Position numbers and translations under genes: made by a program. A stretch of 64,000 bases of DNA from a virus. The stretch lies in IMG/VR virus record IMGVR_UViG_3300036770_006511, positions 1-64,000 of that record, one strand, 5' to 3'. Below, piece after piece: positions 52,230 through 61,508 of this stretch (positions are counted from its first letter, which is position 1; each line of letters begins with the position of its first letter). A model generated the notes under the pieces. That model was not told the origin of the DNA, searched no databases, and worked only from the letters and a program-made list of their open reading frames with translations.

Positions 52230-52825
52230 AAATCGCAATTGAAGTAAATGGAGTCCTTCGAGACACTGTAAAAAAAATTGAACAGGTCTATGAGAAATTC
52301 TATGTTGAAAATATCTTGAATGAAAAGAGAGATTTCGAATATGGAGTAATTTCTCCAATTACTTCTTTGAAGATTCAAGACCACTTGAAATTCAAAGATG
52401 AGGATGAGGTTTATGATTTTCTCTACACAGAACATTGTATGGAAATATTTGGACACGCACCCTCGGTGGAATACAGTAGTTTTATAGACTTGAATGATTT
52501 TTATGTTGACATGAGAGATAATCACGAGATAATCATTATTTCTGATGAAATTGGTAAATCAAAACCTGCAACATTATTTTTCCTTTCAAAATTTGGTTGT
52601 CAAGTTGAAAAAATTATTTTCTATAACCAATTTACCTTGGAAAATGTTTGGGAAGAATTTGACCTTTTACTTACGGCAAATCCTGACTTATTATTAAATC
52701 ATCCTACAGATAAAAAAATTATTAAGTATAATACAAATTATAATACGGAAATAGTTAATTTACCAAATATTGATAACATCAAACAACTCAAAAATTTAAT
52801 AGAAAATGATACCAATTTGGAATGA
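52226..52825 (+). CDS. Degenerate HAD-like protein
   Basis: 199 residues. The opening MKIAIEVNGVLRDTVKKI has the shape of a HAD motif I (normally DxDGVLxDT) but with Glu and Asn where the two aspartates should be. Motif II-like IIISDEI and a GKSKPATLFFL strand with the HAD Lys are recognisable. The phosphotransfer nucleophile is therefore missing, and the protein may be a non-catalytic binding relative. It is coupled to PhoH and to the next small gene by overlaps. Confidence 0.6.
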   Translation: MKIAIEVNGVLRDTVKKIEQVYEKFYVENILNEKRDFEYGVISPITSLKIQDHLKFKDEDEVYDFLYTEHCMEIFGHAPSVEYSSFIDLNDFYVDMRDNHEIIIISDEIGKSKPATLFFLSKFGCQVEKIIFYNQFTLENVWEEFDLLLTANPDLLLNHPTDKKIIKYNTNYNTEIVNLPNIDNIKQLKNLIENDTNLE

Positions 52826-53084
52826 AAATTACTTCATCGACATGGACAAAATTGAGGATTATATCGATTTGTCAGCAATAATTAATGATGAACTTAGTGG
52901 AAGCACTAACGAACACAAAATCAACGTTGTCAAGTATGAGATGGTTAAGTTAATGCTTGAGGTCATAATGAGTGAACAGAATGAAGTCGATGAAAAACTT
53001 GGATTACAGAATTCAAATTTGTCACTTTCTTTCAGATTGGCATTTAACACACTGTTGAATAAAAAAATAATAACACATTACTAA
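52806..53084 (+). CDS. Hypothetical protein, 92 aa
   Basis: Starts 20 bases before the end of the HAD-like gene. It is acidic and helical (KIEDYIDLSAIINDELSG, VVKYEMVKLMLEVIMSE, LSLSFRLAFNTLLNKK). No known motif. Possible small partner of the flanking genes. Confidence 0.6.
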   Translation: MIPIWNENYFIDMDKIEDYIDLSAIINDELSGSTNEHKINVVKYEMVKLMLEVIMSEQNEVDEKLGLQNSNLSLSFRLAFNTLLNKKIITHY

Positions 53085-53087
53085 AAA

Positions 53088-54143
53088 ATGGACCAAGAAC
53101 AAATTGAAAAAGTAAAAAATTCAATTAGTAATCTACGAGAGAAAAAATCTAAATTATATTTTTTCATTCACGATACTAAAGGTAACGCCAAGGCCTCTAT
53201 AAAATACATTTATGATTTGGCATTAACTCTAAAGAGAAACGGATTCAATTCCATTATCCTACACGAAAAATCTGACTACACAGGTGTTACTTCTTGGCTT
53301 GGAGAACATTACATGACAGAAATCCCTCACTTGGTTATCGAGGGACAAAATGTAGAAATTGCTGCGGAAGATTTCCTTATCATTCCAGAAATATTTGGTT
53401 TCATGATGGACCAAGTCAAAAACCTACCCTGTGGTAAAGTTGTTTTGACTCAGTCGTATGCATATATGTTGGAAACACTTCAACCAGGTCAAACATGGAA
53501 TCAATACGGATTCTTTAAAACCATTACTACTTCAGAAACACAAAAAAATCAAATTTCCAAAGTAATGAGAAATCAAAGTTTTGATATCATCGAACCTTAT
53601 ATTTCCGACGTTTTCAAAAAAAGAGAACTACCACCCCTTCCAATCGTTGGAATTCACTCAAGAGAACAAGAAGATACTATCAATTTGATTAAGACATTCT
53701 ACTTGAGATTCCCCCAATACCGGTGGTTCACATTCCGTGATTTGAGAGGTCTATCTCAAGAGGAATTTGCAAACGCGATTTCGGAGTGTTTCGTTACTGT
53801 TTGGATGGACAGACAAAGTGGTTATGGAACATTCCCATTGGAATCGATGAAAGTTGGTAATCCTGTTATCGGACTGACACCTAACTTGGTACCCGAGTGG
53901 ATGAATGAAACCAATGGAATTTGGATTAAAGATGAACTTATACTTCCTGATGTCATTGCGGATTGGATACAGAATTGGTTGGAGGATAACATCTCTGAAG
54001 AAATGTACCAAAACATTCAAGAAACGGTGGACAAACTTCCCACCAAAGAACAATTCGAAAATAAAACCATAGAAATTTTCACAAGTTACTTAGAAACGAG
54101 AGCTGAATCTATGGAGGAACAAATTTCAAAATTTAGCGAATAA
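53088..54143 (+). CDS. GT-B glycosyltransferase-like protein
   Basis: 351 residues. The first lobe has KLYFFIHDTKGNAKASIKYIYDL, and the second lobe starts near PIVGIHSREQEDTINL. Later WMDRQSGYGTFPLESMKVGNPVIGL holds the glutamate region of retaining GT-B enzymes. It is followed after 2 bases by a GT2 protein. Both lie between PhoH and the sigma factor, at the end of the sugar island. Confidence 0.7.
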   Translation: MDQEQIEKVKNSISNLREKKSKLYFFIHDTKGNAKASIKYIYDLALTLKRNGFNSIILHEKSDYTGVTSWLGEHYMTEIPHLVIEGQNVEIAAEDFLIIPEIFGFMMDQVKNLPCGKVVLTQSYAYMLETLQPGQTWNQYGFFKTITTSETQKNQISKVMRNQSFDIIEPYISDVFKKRELPPLPIVGIHSREQEDTINLIKTFYLRFPQYRWFTFRDLRGLSQEEFANAISECFVTVWMDRQSGYGTFPLESMKVGNPVIGLTPNLVPEWMNETNGIWIKDELILPDVIADWIQNWLEDNISEEMYQNIQETVDKLPTKEQFENKTIEIFTSYLETRAESMEEQISKFSE

Positions 54144-54145
54144 TT

Positions 54146-54952
54146 ATGAACAACGTATTAGACATTACCATTGTACTTCCAATCAAATCGGCGGTAACCC
54201 GTGATTTTGAAGATTACTTTGAAAAGGCAATTCAATCAATCAAAAACCAAAAAGTTGGTGTAAAAGAACTTTTGATTGTTGCAACTCAAGAGGAAAAACT
54301 CAACTCACACTTGGATTCTTTTGATTTTGGTGAAATTAATATAAGAAAGTTAATTTGGGATAAAGAACCCAATTTTGCTTCTCAAGTAAATTATGGAATC
54401 GAGAACGCAGACTCAAAGTGGGTTTCGATTTTTGAATTTGATGATGAATACGCAAACATTTGGTTTGATAATGTAAGAAAATACATGGAGTATTACCCAA
54501 TGGTTCAAGCGTTCCTTCCTGTTGTAGTTGATACGGATGAAAAAGGAACCTTTGCGGGATTTACCAATGAAGCGGTATTTGCAGCAAACTTCGCACAAGA
54601 AGTTGGTTATCTCACTAATGACATCCTACAAGATTATCAAAACTTCCAAACCGCAGGAATGGTTCTGAGAAAAGATGTTGTAGAAGAATTTGGAGGTTTC
54701 AAATCATCTATCAAGCTAACATTTGTTTATGAATTTTTGTTGAGACTCACTTATAACTCCACATCGATTATGACAATCCCAAGATTGGGTTACAAACACA
54801 CCAACATGAGAGAAGGTTCTCTGTTTTGGAATTACAAGTTTGGTCAAGAAAAAATGGTAGATGAGGAAGTCAAATTTTGGGTACAATCAGCAAAGAAAGA
54901 ATATTTCTTCAAAGAAGATAGAACCATAAAGTTCCAAACAACAAATGATTAA
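54146..54952 (+). CDS. GT2-family glycosyltransferase
   Basis: 268 residues with DITIVLPIKSAVTRDFEDYFEKAIQSI, ELLIVATQE, ASQVNYGIENADSKWVSIFEFDDEY (acidic metal site FDD), and a late GYKHTNMREG. These fit a GT-A family 2 enzyme. It is the last gene of the sugar island. Confidence 0.8.
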   Translation: MNNVLDITIVLPIKSAVTRDFEDYFEKAIQSIKNQKVGVKELLIVATQEEKLNSHLDSFDFGEINIRKLIWDKEPNFASQVNYGIENADSKWVSIFEFDDEYANIWFDNVRKYMEYYPMVQAFLPVVVDTDEKGTFAGFTNEAVFAANFAQEVGYLTNDILQDYQNFQTAGMVLRKDVVEEFGGFKSSIKLTFVYEFLLRLTYNSTSIMTIPRLGYKHTNMREGSLFWNYKFGQEKMVDEEVKFWVQSAKKEYFFKEDRTIKFQTTND

Positions 54953-54954
54953 TT

Positions 54955-55698
54955 TTGGAAACATTAACGGCAATTACCGAAGATGTTTCATCAAAAAAAA
55001 GGGGGAGGAAAGCTACCACTACCAACTATTTTGATGTTAGAGAGGAAGAGGCCGTAAAGGCCTTCCTTCTAGCGGAATCTTATGAGGAAAAAAATCAGAT
55101 TTACAACGAATTTCTGAGAGCCCCTTTGGACAAGATGATATCTTCGATAATTCGGAGATATAAATTGTACCGTAAAGACATGGATTTCCGTGAAATTCAT
55201 GTTGATACACACTCTTTTTTGATGACAAAGGTGGACAAATTCAAACCAGCAAAGAACAAAAAGGCTTACTCGTATTTTGGTACAATTTGTAAAAACTACT
55301 TGATGGGTCAAATCATCAAAGACCAAAAGGATACCAATAGAAAAGTTTCTTATGAAGATATCTCGGTTTCTTTGGAACAAAGACCTGATATGATTTATAC
55401 CATTGATAATGATGTTTTAGACATGGAGGTAGTAATTCAACGTTACCTCTCAGACCTTAAAGACTATATCAATAATGAGAATCTCACCGAAAACGAAGTC
55501 AAGTTAGGTTATGCCCTTGTCGATTTATTTGAAAACTACGAAAGTATCTTTGCTAGTACCGACAACAACAAATTTAACAAAAATATTATACTTTTATCAC
55601 TGAGGGAGATGACTAATCTATCTACCAAAGAGATAAGAAACTCAATGAAGAAGTTCAAAAAGTTGTATACGGTTTTACAAACCAAAATGAAATATTAA
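54955..55698 (+). CDS. 55: gp55-like late sigma factor
   Basis: 247 residues. The part around residues 75-125 has sigma region 2 character (DFREIHVDTHSFLMTKVDKF followed by KKAYSYFGTICKNYLMGQII), as in T4 gp55 and cyanophage late sigma factors, with SYFxxxxKNYLMGQI as the core-binding and -10-recognition segment. The C-terminal part has helices (LSLREMTNLSTKEIRNSMKKF) that could be region 4-like. The only start near the N-terminus is TTG 54955 (or ATT just before); the next ATG lies far inside. gp55 directs host RNA polymerase to late promoters. It probably reads the TATTTAT box found before structural genes here. Confidence 0.75.
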   Translation: METLTAITEDVSSKKRGRKATTTNYFDVREEEAVKAFLLAESYEEKNQIYNEFLRAPLDKMISSIIRRYKLYRKDMDFREIHVDTHSFLMTKVDKFKPAKNKKAYSYFGTICKNYLMGQIIKDQKDTNRKVSYEDISVSLEQRPDMIYTIDNDVLDMEVVIQRYLSDLKDYINNENLTENEVKLGYALVDLFENYESIFASTDNNKFNKNIILLSLREMTNLSTKEIRNSMKKFKKLYTVLQTKMKY

Positions 55699-55733
55699 CT
55701 TTTCACTTTTTTTATTGATATTTTAATTAATAC

Positions 55734-55741
55734 TATTTATA
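55734..55741 (+). promoter_or_regulatory. Late-promoter-like box TATTTATA, 3 bases before the start codon
   Basis: CTATTTATAAGT is followed directly by the ATG at 55745 of the baseplate-region operon. A transcript start 5-7 bases after the box would leave no leader. Confidence 0.55.
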
Positions 55742-55744
55742 AGT

Positions 55745-56110
55745 ATGCCACGTCCACAACGCAAAGAAATCAAATTTTCCAAGGACTCAATTTTGTCCTT
55801 GATGCAAGAAATCTACAACGAACTTGTAGAACAAAGAAATACTGCCATCAGGATTCAAAATAAAATGATATCAATGATGAAAGACCCCGACGATATGAAG
55901 GAAATCGGGCCTGTATTGGAAAAACAACAAAAAATTATAAACGATTGTGTTGAGAAAAAATTGAGTCTTTCACGTCTCCAAAGTTCAATTTGGGAAAAAA
56001 CAACAAACCAAGAGGAGTCTTTTTCTTTAACTGATATGGATGACGAATTGTTTGAAAAACTTTTGGATAAAGATTCTGATGTGACGGACGACCCAACATA
56101 TAGAATGTAA
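55745..56110 (+). CDS. Hypothetical helical late protein, 121 aa
   Basis: First gene of the baseplate-region operon. It is mainly helical (DSILSLMQEIYNELVEQ, IGPVLEKQQKIINDCVEKK), with an acidic C-terminus (LTDMDDELFEKLLDKDSD). It may act as an assembly factor or chaperone for the large structural protein encoded next, as is common in baseplate operons. No motif recognised. Confidence 0.6.
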   Translation: MPRPQRKEIKFSKDSILSLMQEIYNELVEQRNTAIRIQNKMISMMKDPDDMKEIGPVLEKQQKIINDCVEKKLSLSRLQSSIWEKTTNQEESFSLTDMDDELFEKLLDKDSDVTDDPTYRM

Positions 56111-56115
56111 GTCCA

Positions 56116-58272
56116 ATGCCAATATTCAGTAACCAATCAGTAGACGTTGCGGGGGGATTCGAAGAGATTTCCGCACGAATTTCTGCATTACAGGCATACA
56201 ACGAAGCAAGACTAACTCAAAGTGAAAGTGAAAAAAACAGGGGTGACAGTTTAACTCGTTCACTCCAAATTCTCGCAGGTCAAAAATCCTCAGTAGAGGC
56301 CAACCAAAGTAGGGACAAACGAAACCAAGAAACTTCATTTGATAAGATGATATCTCTTATCAATCAAAGTAGTATTGGTGGGACTGGATTTACAAACACA
56401 AACGCGTTAATACGTAAAAATCTATTGGAGCTCGTCTTTAAAATGAAAGACGAAATTAAAACAATTATCACTGAAGAAGCATTTAGAGTTCTAAATTGTT
56501 CTCAACAAGAAACTTATCAAGGTCTCTCTACAACACAACTTCAAAATATTCCCTCCCTATCCTTATTACCTCAACAGGACGGAATTTATGTTAAGGTAAG
56601 TGATATAGATTTCAACAAATCACTAGTAATCAAACCCCAAACTCAAATCGGTAAGTTGTATTATGAGACGACAGGAATTACTTCTTTATCCGTTTATAAC
56701 AACTATGCGGGAAGGCAACCTTTTCCTATGAATTTTGAGTTGAATCAAAGGATTCAACAACAAAATTCTACATTTAGAGATGAGTATTCAACTTATTATA
56801 ACGGACGTAGCCGTCAAGGAATCTTTGACATCGAATATACAACCCAAAATGGTGTTGGTGCCTCAGGAGACTACTTCAGAGTTTTCTTACTGGACAGGGA
56901 AGGGACACCACCACCAACCACGGGTGGAACTATAAGTACATTAAAGTATTCTGCAAACACCATCGCGGATGCACTTGGAGATTATTATCAGTCAATCGAA
57001 GTATACAACTCCAAGGTGTTTTTGGGTAATTTACTTAACCTTATTTCGGGTACATTATCCGGCTCAGTTTCAATAACTCAAATAGAGGCTCAAAATAGAT
57101 TTATAACAATCCTTAATCGTATCATAGGTCGATGTGAGCCTGGTCAAAGCGAAATCGATGTCTCGGGTGTTGCCAAATTATCAGAGTTAGATATCGATGA
57201 CAATGAATTTTTCACCTTTACCGAAACTGAACTCAATGATATAAATGTTGAGTCAAACAACCAAAAACAAGGAGTTGTAGAATATGTAGATTGTGACAAC
57301 GTTAAGTTACCCGTAAATAATGAAATTCTAATTCAACAATCCCAAAACTTGGCGGACAACATTGATAATCTTACCGTTGAACAACAATTAGAAGAAATTG
57401 AAAGAATACTCGATTCGATTCCTCAAGCATGGTCTCAACAAGGAATTGGAATTGGTTTTGACACACAAAACCCCTTTAATCAAAGTATTTTCAAAAAAAT
57501 CTTGTTGGCTCTATTTGCGTCTATTTTTACCCCCAAGGTTTTACTTCCGATTTTCACGTTCAAGGAATATCTTAACAATCAAATCGTTGGTTTTGCGAAC
57601 ACACTCATTACTTCTGGTAATACTCTTATTTCTTCGGCAAACACCCTCATCAACTCTGCAAGTACTCTAAACAATATCATTAACTCTCAAATCAACACGG
57701 GAGTAGATTTTATCAGAGAATATAAAAAGTTTGTTTTCAGAGTTGTGGGTAGAATTATGAACAGATTTTTGGAGTTGTTGTTTAATATGTTGAAGAAAAA
57801 TCTTCTCAGACTTCTTCGTGAAATTTTAAGGGACATTGCACGAACAAGTAAAAGTGCCAAACTCAAAGCCATAAACGCCATATTAGATTATGCACAACCC
57901 TTAGTACAAGGGTTTCTGAATTACAGAGAGTGTAAGTCACTTATTCAACAAATACAAAGAATAATTCAGTTACTAAGAGGTACACCACGACTACCACCAA
58001 GTCCATTTCCTAATCCAATTTTGGTACTTTCAGAGTTTTTACCTGGTGTAAGTCCCGAAAGGGGGGTGCTGAACATTGTAGAATATATGCAAGCCTACGG
58101 ATTACGTACGGGTACGTTACCCGACGGGTCACCCAATAGAATTGTAAGATTAGTAACTGCAATCGAAAAGGGGGGTTATGACGAGTTTGTTCAAAATGGT
58201 AAAGTCGAAGGTACGGCATTTGTTCCACCTTTAACTGGTGGATTAATAAAAGTATTTGCAAAAGGTAGATAA
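56116..58272 (+). CDS. Large virion structural protein, baseplate region
   Basis: 718 residues, no enzymatic motifs. The N-terminal 130 residues are polar and helical. The centre is beta-rich (YYETTGITSLSVYNNYAGRQ). A hydrophobic stretch (about 455-490, LALFASIFTPKVLLPIF) is followed by NTLI-S-type repeats (NTLISSANTLINSASTLN) and an amphipathic helical part with many Arg. This recalls membrane-perturbing or tape-measure-like proteins of tails. It precedes the gp5-like hub gene, so baseplate hub or wedge assembly is likely. No precise homolog is recognised. Confidence 0.55.
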   Translation: MPIFSNQSVDVAGGFEEISARISALQAYNEARLTQSESEKNRGDSLTRSLQILAGQKSSVEANQSRDKRNQETSFDKMISLINQSSIGGTGFTNTNALIRKNLLELVFKMKDEIKTIITEEAFRVLNCSQQETYQGLSTTQLQNIPSLSLLPQQDGIYVKVSDIDFNKSLVIKPQTQIGKLYYETTGITSLSVYNNYAGRQPFPMNFELNQRIQQQNSTFRDEYSTYYNGRSRQGIFDIEYTTQNGVGASGDYFRVFLLDREGTPPPTTGGTISTLKYSANTIADALGDYYQSIEVYNSKVFLGNLLNLISGTLSGSVSITQIEAQNRFITILNRIIGRCEPGQSEIDVSGVAKLSELDIDDNEFFTFTETELNDINVESNNQKQGVVEYVDCDNVKLPVNNEILIQQSQNLADNIDNLTVEQQLEEIERILDSIPQAWSQQGIGIGFDTQNPFNQSIFKKILLALFASIFTPKVLLPIFTFKEYLNNQIVGFANTLITSGNTLISSANTLINSASTLNNIINSQINTGVDFIREYKKFVFRVVGRIMNRFLELLFNMLKKNLLRLLREILRDIARTSKSAKLKAINAILDYAQPLVQGFLNYRECKSLIQQIQRIIQLLRGTPRLPPSPFPNPILVLSEFLPGVSPERGVLNIVEYMQAYGLRTGTLPDGSPNRIVRLVTAIEKGGYDEFVQNGKVEGTAFVPPLTGGLIKVFAKGR

Positions 58273-58273
58273 G

Positions 58274-58483
58274 ATGACTCAAGAAGAATTTAAAGTATTA
58301 ATGGAGGTTGCTAAAGATGTGAAAAATGTCCCCAATAATCGTTTGGAACAAACTATGGACCAATTAGCCACGGAATTCGAAACAACAAAACAAAATATTT
58401 TGGGTCTGAGTTTTTACTTAGACAAAATCGAAGAATTGTATAATAAAATATTGAAAGAATACCAAGAGAGAAATGGCGAGTAG
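58274..58483 (+). CDS. Small helical protein, 69 aa
   Basis: Start chosen at ATG 58274, directly after the previous stop, rather than a TTG 18 bases upstream. Almost fully helical and charged (EEFKVLMEVAKDVKNVP, NILGLSFYLDKIEELYNKIL). Its end overlaps the hub gene start by 11 bases. Possibly a chaperone or small baseplate component. Confidence 0.6.
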   Translation: MTQEEFKVLMEVAKDVKNVPNNRLEQTMDQLATEFETTKQNILGLSFYLDKIEELYNKILKEYQERNGE

Positions 58484-59972
58484 AATTTGGTTTTATGCGG
58501 TTGTAATTGATAACCAAGACCCTTTAAACTTGGGTAGGGTTAGAGCAAATTTGCTTACAGACGATATCAAAGCAATTCAAAAGAGTTACGATGGATTTGG
58601 TCCTCAAGATTATTGGACTGAAAGAGACCCCTTCATTTTTAATTCTTTGTTACCTCTATACGTTTGGTCTGTTCCGAAAGTAGACGAATTGGTTCAGATT
58701 TACTATCACGAACCCGATAACACACAGTTTCTCAACGCATATTACATACAGGGTCCATTTAATCGAATTCAAAACATTGTACAAGAGAATTACAATGAGT
58801 CTCAAAAGTTTACCGATATTTCGGGTGTCCAAATCTTGGGTGCAAACAACCTCAGAAACCCCGACGGTACTTACAAGAATCCTGACCCTGATGGTGTGTT
58901 CCCTGAACCAGGTGATGTAGGTGTTTTGGGTAGAGGTAGTACAGATTTAATTTTAAAAGAAGACACTACTCTTCTTCGTGCCGGAAAATACAATGGTGAC
59001 TTAATTGCCAATCGAGACCCCAAAGGGAATAAGAACAGAGCGTTTGTCCAACTTAGTAAATTTCAAAATAAAACCTCAATTGGAAACACAACACGTCAAG
59101 CAGAGGTCAAGGTTGAAAACTTACAAGTCAATTACCTAATTGAGTATGACGTGACAAACCCTGAAAATGGGTTCAACTTATTCAATGGAACGGTTAGGTT
59201 ATTTAAATTGTTACCCAACTCAGCCACAACCTCACAAAATCTGAAGGTCGATTCAGACATTGAACAATTCAAATTCATCAGGGCAACTCAAGACTTTTCA
59301 CAATTAAGTTTGGATGGTGTTGTTAATTTTATAAACACATTCATAAGGGATTGTAATAGTAAATTAAAAACTCCAACAGGGGTGGTTCTATTCAACGTTC
59401 TCGATGAAAGGTTCCCCATATACTTCCGACCTACCAATATCTTCTACAACACGATGAAAACCACCTCACAGAACGTGGTAAGACAGAACTTAACAGGTGT
59501 GTTTTCTAAAATCAAACTTTTACCCACGGATAAAGTCGGAGGTTATGGATTGATTTACCAAGAAAATAAAGTTGGTGAGCCAATTAAATTTATCCCGAGA
59601 AGTTTCAGAAAAATAGAAACCAATTCACTTCCTGAGACCTACGCCGCAATGGGTGGACAACATGTCTATCTATTATCTCAATTATCACAAATCCCTGGAA
59701 AATCAAAAATCAATTTTGACAATAGTCTTTACGGGATTGATGAACAAACCTTTGCTCTCCAAATAGAACCCAACACATCAAGTGCTGTCAGGGGTGAAGA
59801 ACTTCTTGAGTTGTTAAATATAATTGTAAGGTTCTTGGTTTCTCACACCCACGGGTTCCCAGGTGAACCCCCCATTCCCGTGACGGAGGACGGTTCGAGT
59901 GTTGCGAATTTGATTCAAGAACTCAATGACGCATATAATAAGGTACTTAATCAATATATTCGATTGAATTGA
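58473..59972 (+). CDS. Baseplate hub protein with gp5-type OB fold
   Basis: 499 residues. The N-terminus WFYAVVIDNQDPLNLGRVRANL corresponds to the OB-fold of T4 gp5 and other hub/spike proteins (VxDxxDPxxLGRxRV), followed by VWSVPKVDELVQIYYHEPDNTQFLNAYYIQG. The C-terminal part holds an SHTHGFPGEPP segment reminiscent of the sites where spike and needle proteins attach. The lysozyme domain of T4 gp5 was not seen, so cell-wall degradation must lie elsewhere. It should form the central hub below the tail tube. Confidence 0.7.
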   Translation: MASRIWFYAVVIDNQDPLNLGRVRANLLTDDIKAIQKSYDGFGPQDYWTERDPFIFNSLLPLYVWSVPKVDELVQIYYHEPDNTQFLNAYYIQGPFNRIQNIVQENYNESQKFTDISGVQILGANNLRNPDGTYKNPDPDGVFPEPGDVGVLGRGSTDLILKEDTTLLRAGKYNGDLIANRDPKGNKNRAFVQLSKFQNKTSIGNTTRQAEVKVENLQVNYLIEYDVTNPENGFNLFNGTVRLFKLLPNSATTSQNLKVDSDIEQFKFIRATQDFSQLSLDGVVNFINTFIRDCNSKLKTPTGVVLFNVLDERFPIYFRPTNIFYNTMKTTSQNVVRQNLTGVFSKIKLLPTDKVGGYGLIYQENKVGEPIKFIPRSFRKIETNSLPETYAAMGGQHVYLLSQLSQIPGKSKINFDNSLYGIDEQTFALQIEPNTSSAVRGEELLELLNIIVRFLVSHTHGFPGEPPIPVTEDGSSVANLIQELNDAYNKVLNQYIRLN

Positions 59973-59980
59973 TATTTATA
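59973..59980 (+). promoter_or_regulatory. Late-promoter-like box TATTTATA
   Basis: The box begins directly after the stop of the hub gene and lies 13 bases before the ATG at 59994. Confidence 0.5.
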
Positions 59981-59993
59981 AAGAAAAAGTATA

Positions 59994-61508
59994 ATGTCAA
60001 TTTATCGGTCGTATTTTAGTAGGAACAATACTTTATTATCAAATCTCTATACAAATACTGCAAGAAACCCTGTAGTACAACTTAACTTTGGTAGTTCTGA
60101 TTTAGTAGTACCCAACTTTGGGTTCACCCGTTTTATTTTTGACTTGGACCTTGATGGTCTCAGAGAAATGATTGCCGAAAAGGTTATCTCCACAGGTTGT
60201 ACCACAGGGATGACTCATACTCTTATGATGACCAATACTTCATCGTTTGATGATGAACTTCTTAACACCAATATGAGTGATGGAAGAAAAAGAGCAACAT
60301 CATTTGATTTAATACTTTTTAGAATACCAAAGTTTTCAGGAGATACAGGAACACCACAAATTTGGGATGAGGGTGTTGGATACGATTATAACGACTTCGG
60401 TACAACACAAAATGGAATTTCAGGACAACAGTCATCCATAGAACAATTAAATAACAAGAGTTTTTCATTAAGACCATCAAACTGGTACCAAACAACAACC
60501 GTTACAAATTGGTCAGAGCCGGGAATTTACAACAACAAAAATATCCTCACAGGTTTAACAGGTCTTAACTATTCATCCCTCACCATCGTAGACGAACAAC
60601 ACTTCGAACTTGGTAACGAGGACATCCAATTTGATATGACCAATGAAATAAATGGTATATTAGATGGAACTATAACAGGTGTTACTGGATGGGGGGTTGC
60701 ATATAAACCCGATATTGAAAACATCACAGGACTTACAGAATCATACTCAGTAGGGTTTTTTGGAAAATACACTCAGACATTTTACCAACCATATCTCCTT
60801 ACAGATTACAACGACTTAATACAAGACGACAGAAACCTGTTCCTTAAAAACCAAACCAATAAGTTATATCTCTATGTGTATCAGAACGGAGATTTTGCTA
60901 ACTTGGATAACTTACCTGGTGTAAACATTGAAGACCAAAATGGTGAGGTCGTAACGGGGGGGAGTGGATTGACAACCTGTCAAGTTACAAAAGGTGTGTA
61001 TGAAGTTACGGTTCCCAATATTTTTGTGAATCAACCAGTACCTTGTTTATTCTATGATGTATGGACAGGACTTACCATCAATGGACAGTCTCTACCCAAT
61101 GTTACCAATCAATTTGTTTTACAACAATACAGTGCGGGTATACAAATAGGTAGTCAATCTAAAGAGCCGAGTAAATACGGATACAGTTTCTACGGTATTC
61201 TACAAAATGAAAAGATTTTGAATACTGAAATCCGTAAGATTGGTGTTGTTGCCAAGAAACAATGGACATCTCAACATCAATTAGAAAACATCGACATATA
61301 CTATCGTGTGTATGTAAGGGAAGGTACCACTGAAGTTCAAGTACAGAACTGGACACCAGTAAACCGAACTCCGAACGAGTATTACTTCATTTTTGATATG
61401 AGAGACAAAATTCCTAATGAGTACTTTGTCGATATCAGAGTGAATACAAGTGGTGAGAAAGATATTTATAAAGACACAATTCAATTCCAAATTGTTAACA
61501 AGAAATGA
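59994..61508 (+). CDS. Virion structural protein, probable baseplate/tail component
   Basis: 504 residues, beta-rich, with an opening YRSYFSRNNTLLSNLYTNTARNPVVQLNFG, a long series of Asn/Gly/Thr-rich strands, and a conserved-looking end DMRDKIPNEYFVDIRVNTSG. Such proteins form baseplate wedges or fibre-connector plates in T4-like phages of marine and freshwater origin. No enzyme motif. It has its own late box and overlaps the next gene by 4 bases. Confidence 0.6.
   Translation: MSIYRSYFSRNNTLLSNLYTNTARNPVVQLNFGSSDLVVPNFGFTRFIFDLDLDGLREMIAEKVISTGCTTGMTHTLMMTNTSSFDDELLNTNMSDGRKRATSFDLILFRIPKFSGDTGTPQIWDEGVGYDYNDFGTTQNGISGQQSSIEQLNNKSFSLRPSNWYQTTTVTNWSEPGIYNNKNILTGLTGLNYSSLTIVDEQHFELGNEDIQFDMTNEINGILDGTITGVTGWGVAYKPDIENITGLTESYSVGFFGKYTQTFYQPYLLTDYNDLIQDDRNLFLKNQTNKLYLYVYQNGDFANLDNLPGVNIEDQNGEVVTGGSGLTTCQVTKGVYEVTVPNIFVNQPVPCLFYDVWTGLTINGQSLPNVTNQFVLQQYSAGIQIGSQSKEPSKYGYSFYGILQNEKILNTEIRKIGVVAKKQWTSQHQLENIDIYYRVYVREGTTEVQVQNWTPVNRTPNEYYFIFDMRDKIPNEYFVDIRVNTSGEKDIYKDTIQFQIVNKK

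Noticed and set aside
58473-59972. Lysozyme domain in the gp5-like hub protein
   Set aside because: No glutamate-aspartate lysozyme signature was seen between the OB fold and the C-terminus; only the hub function is supported.
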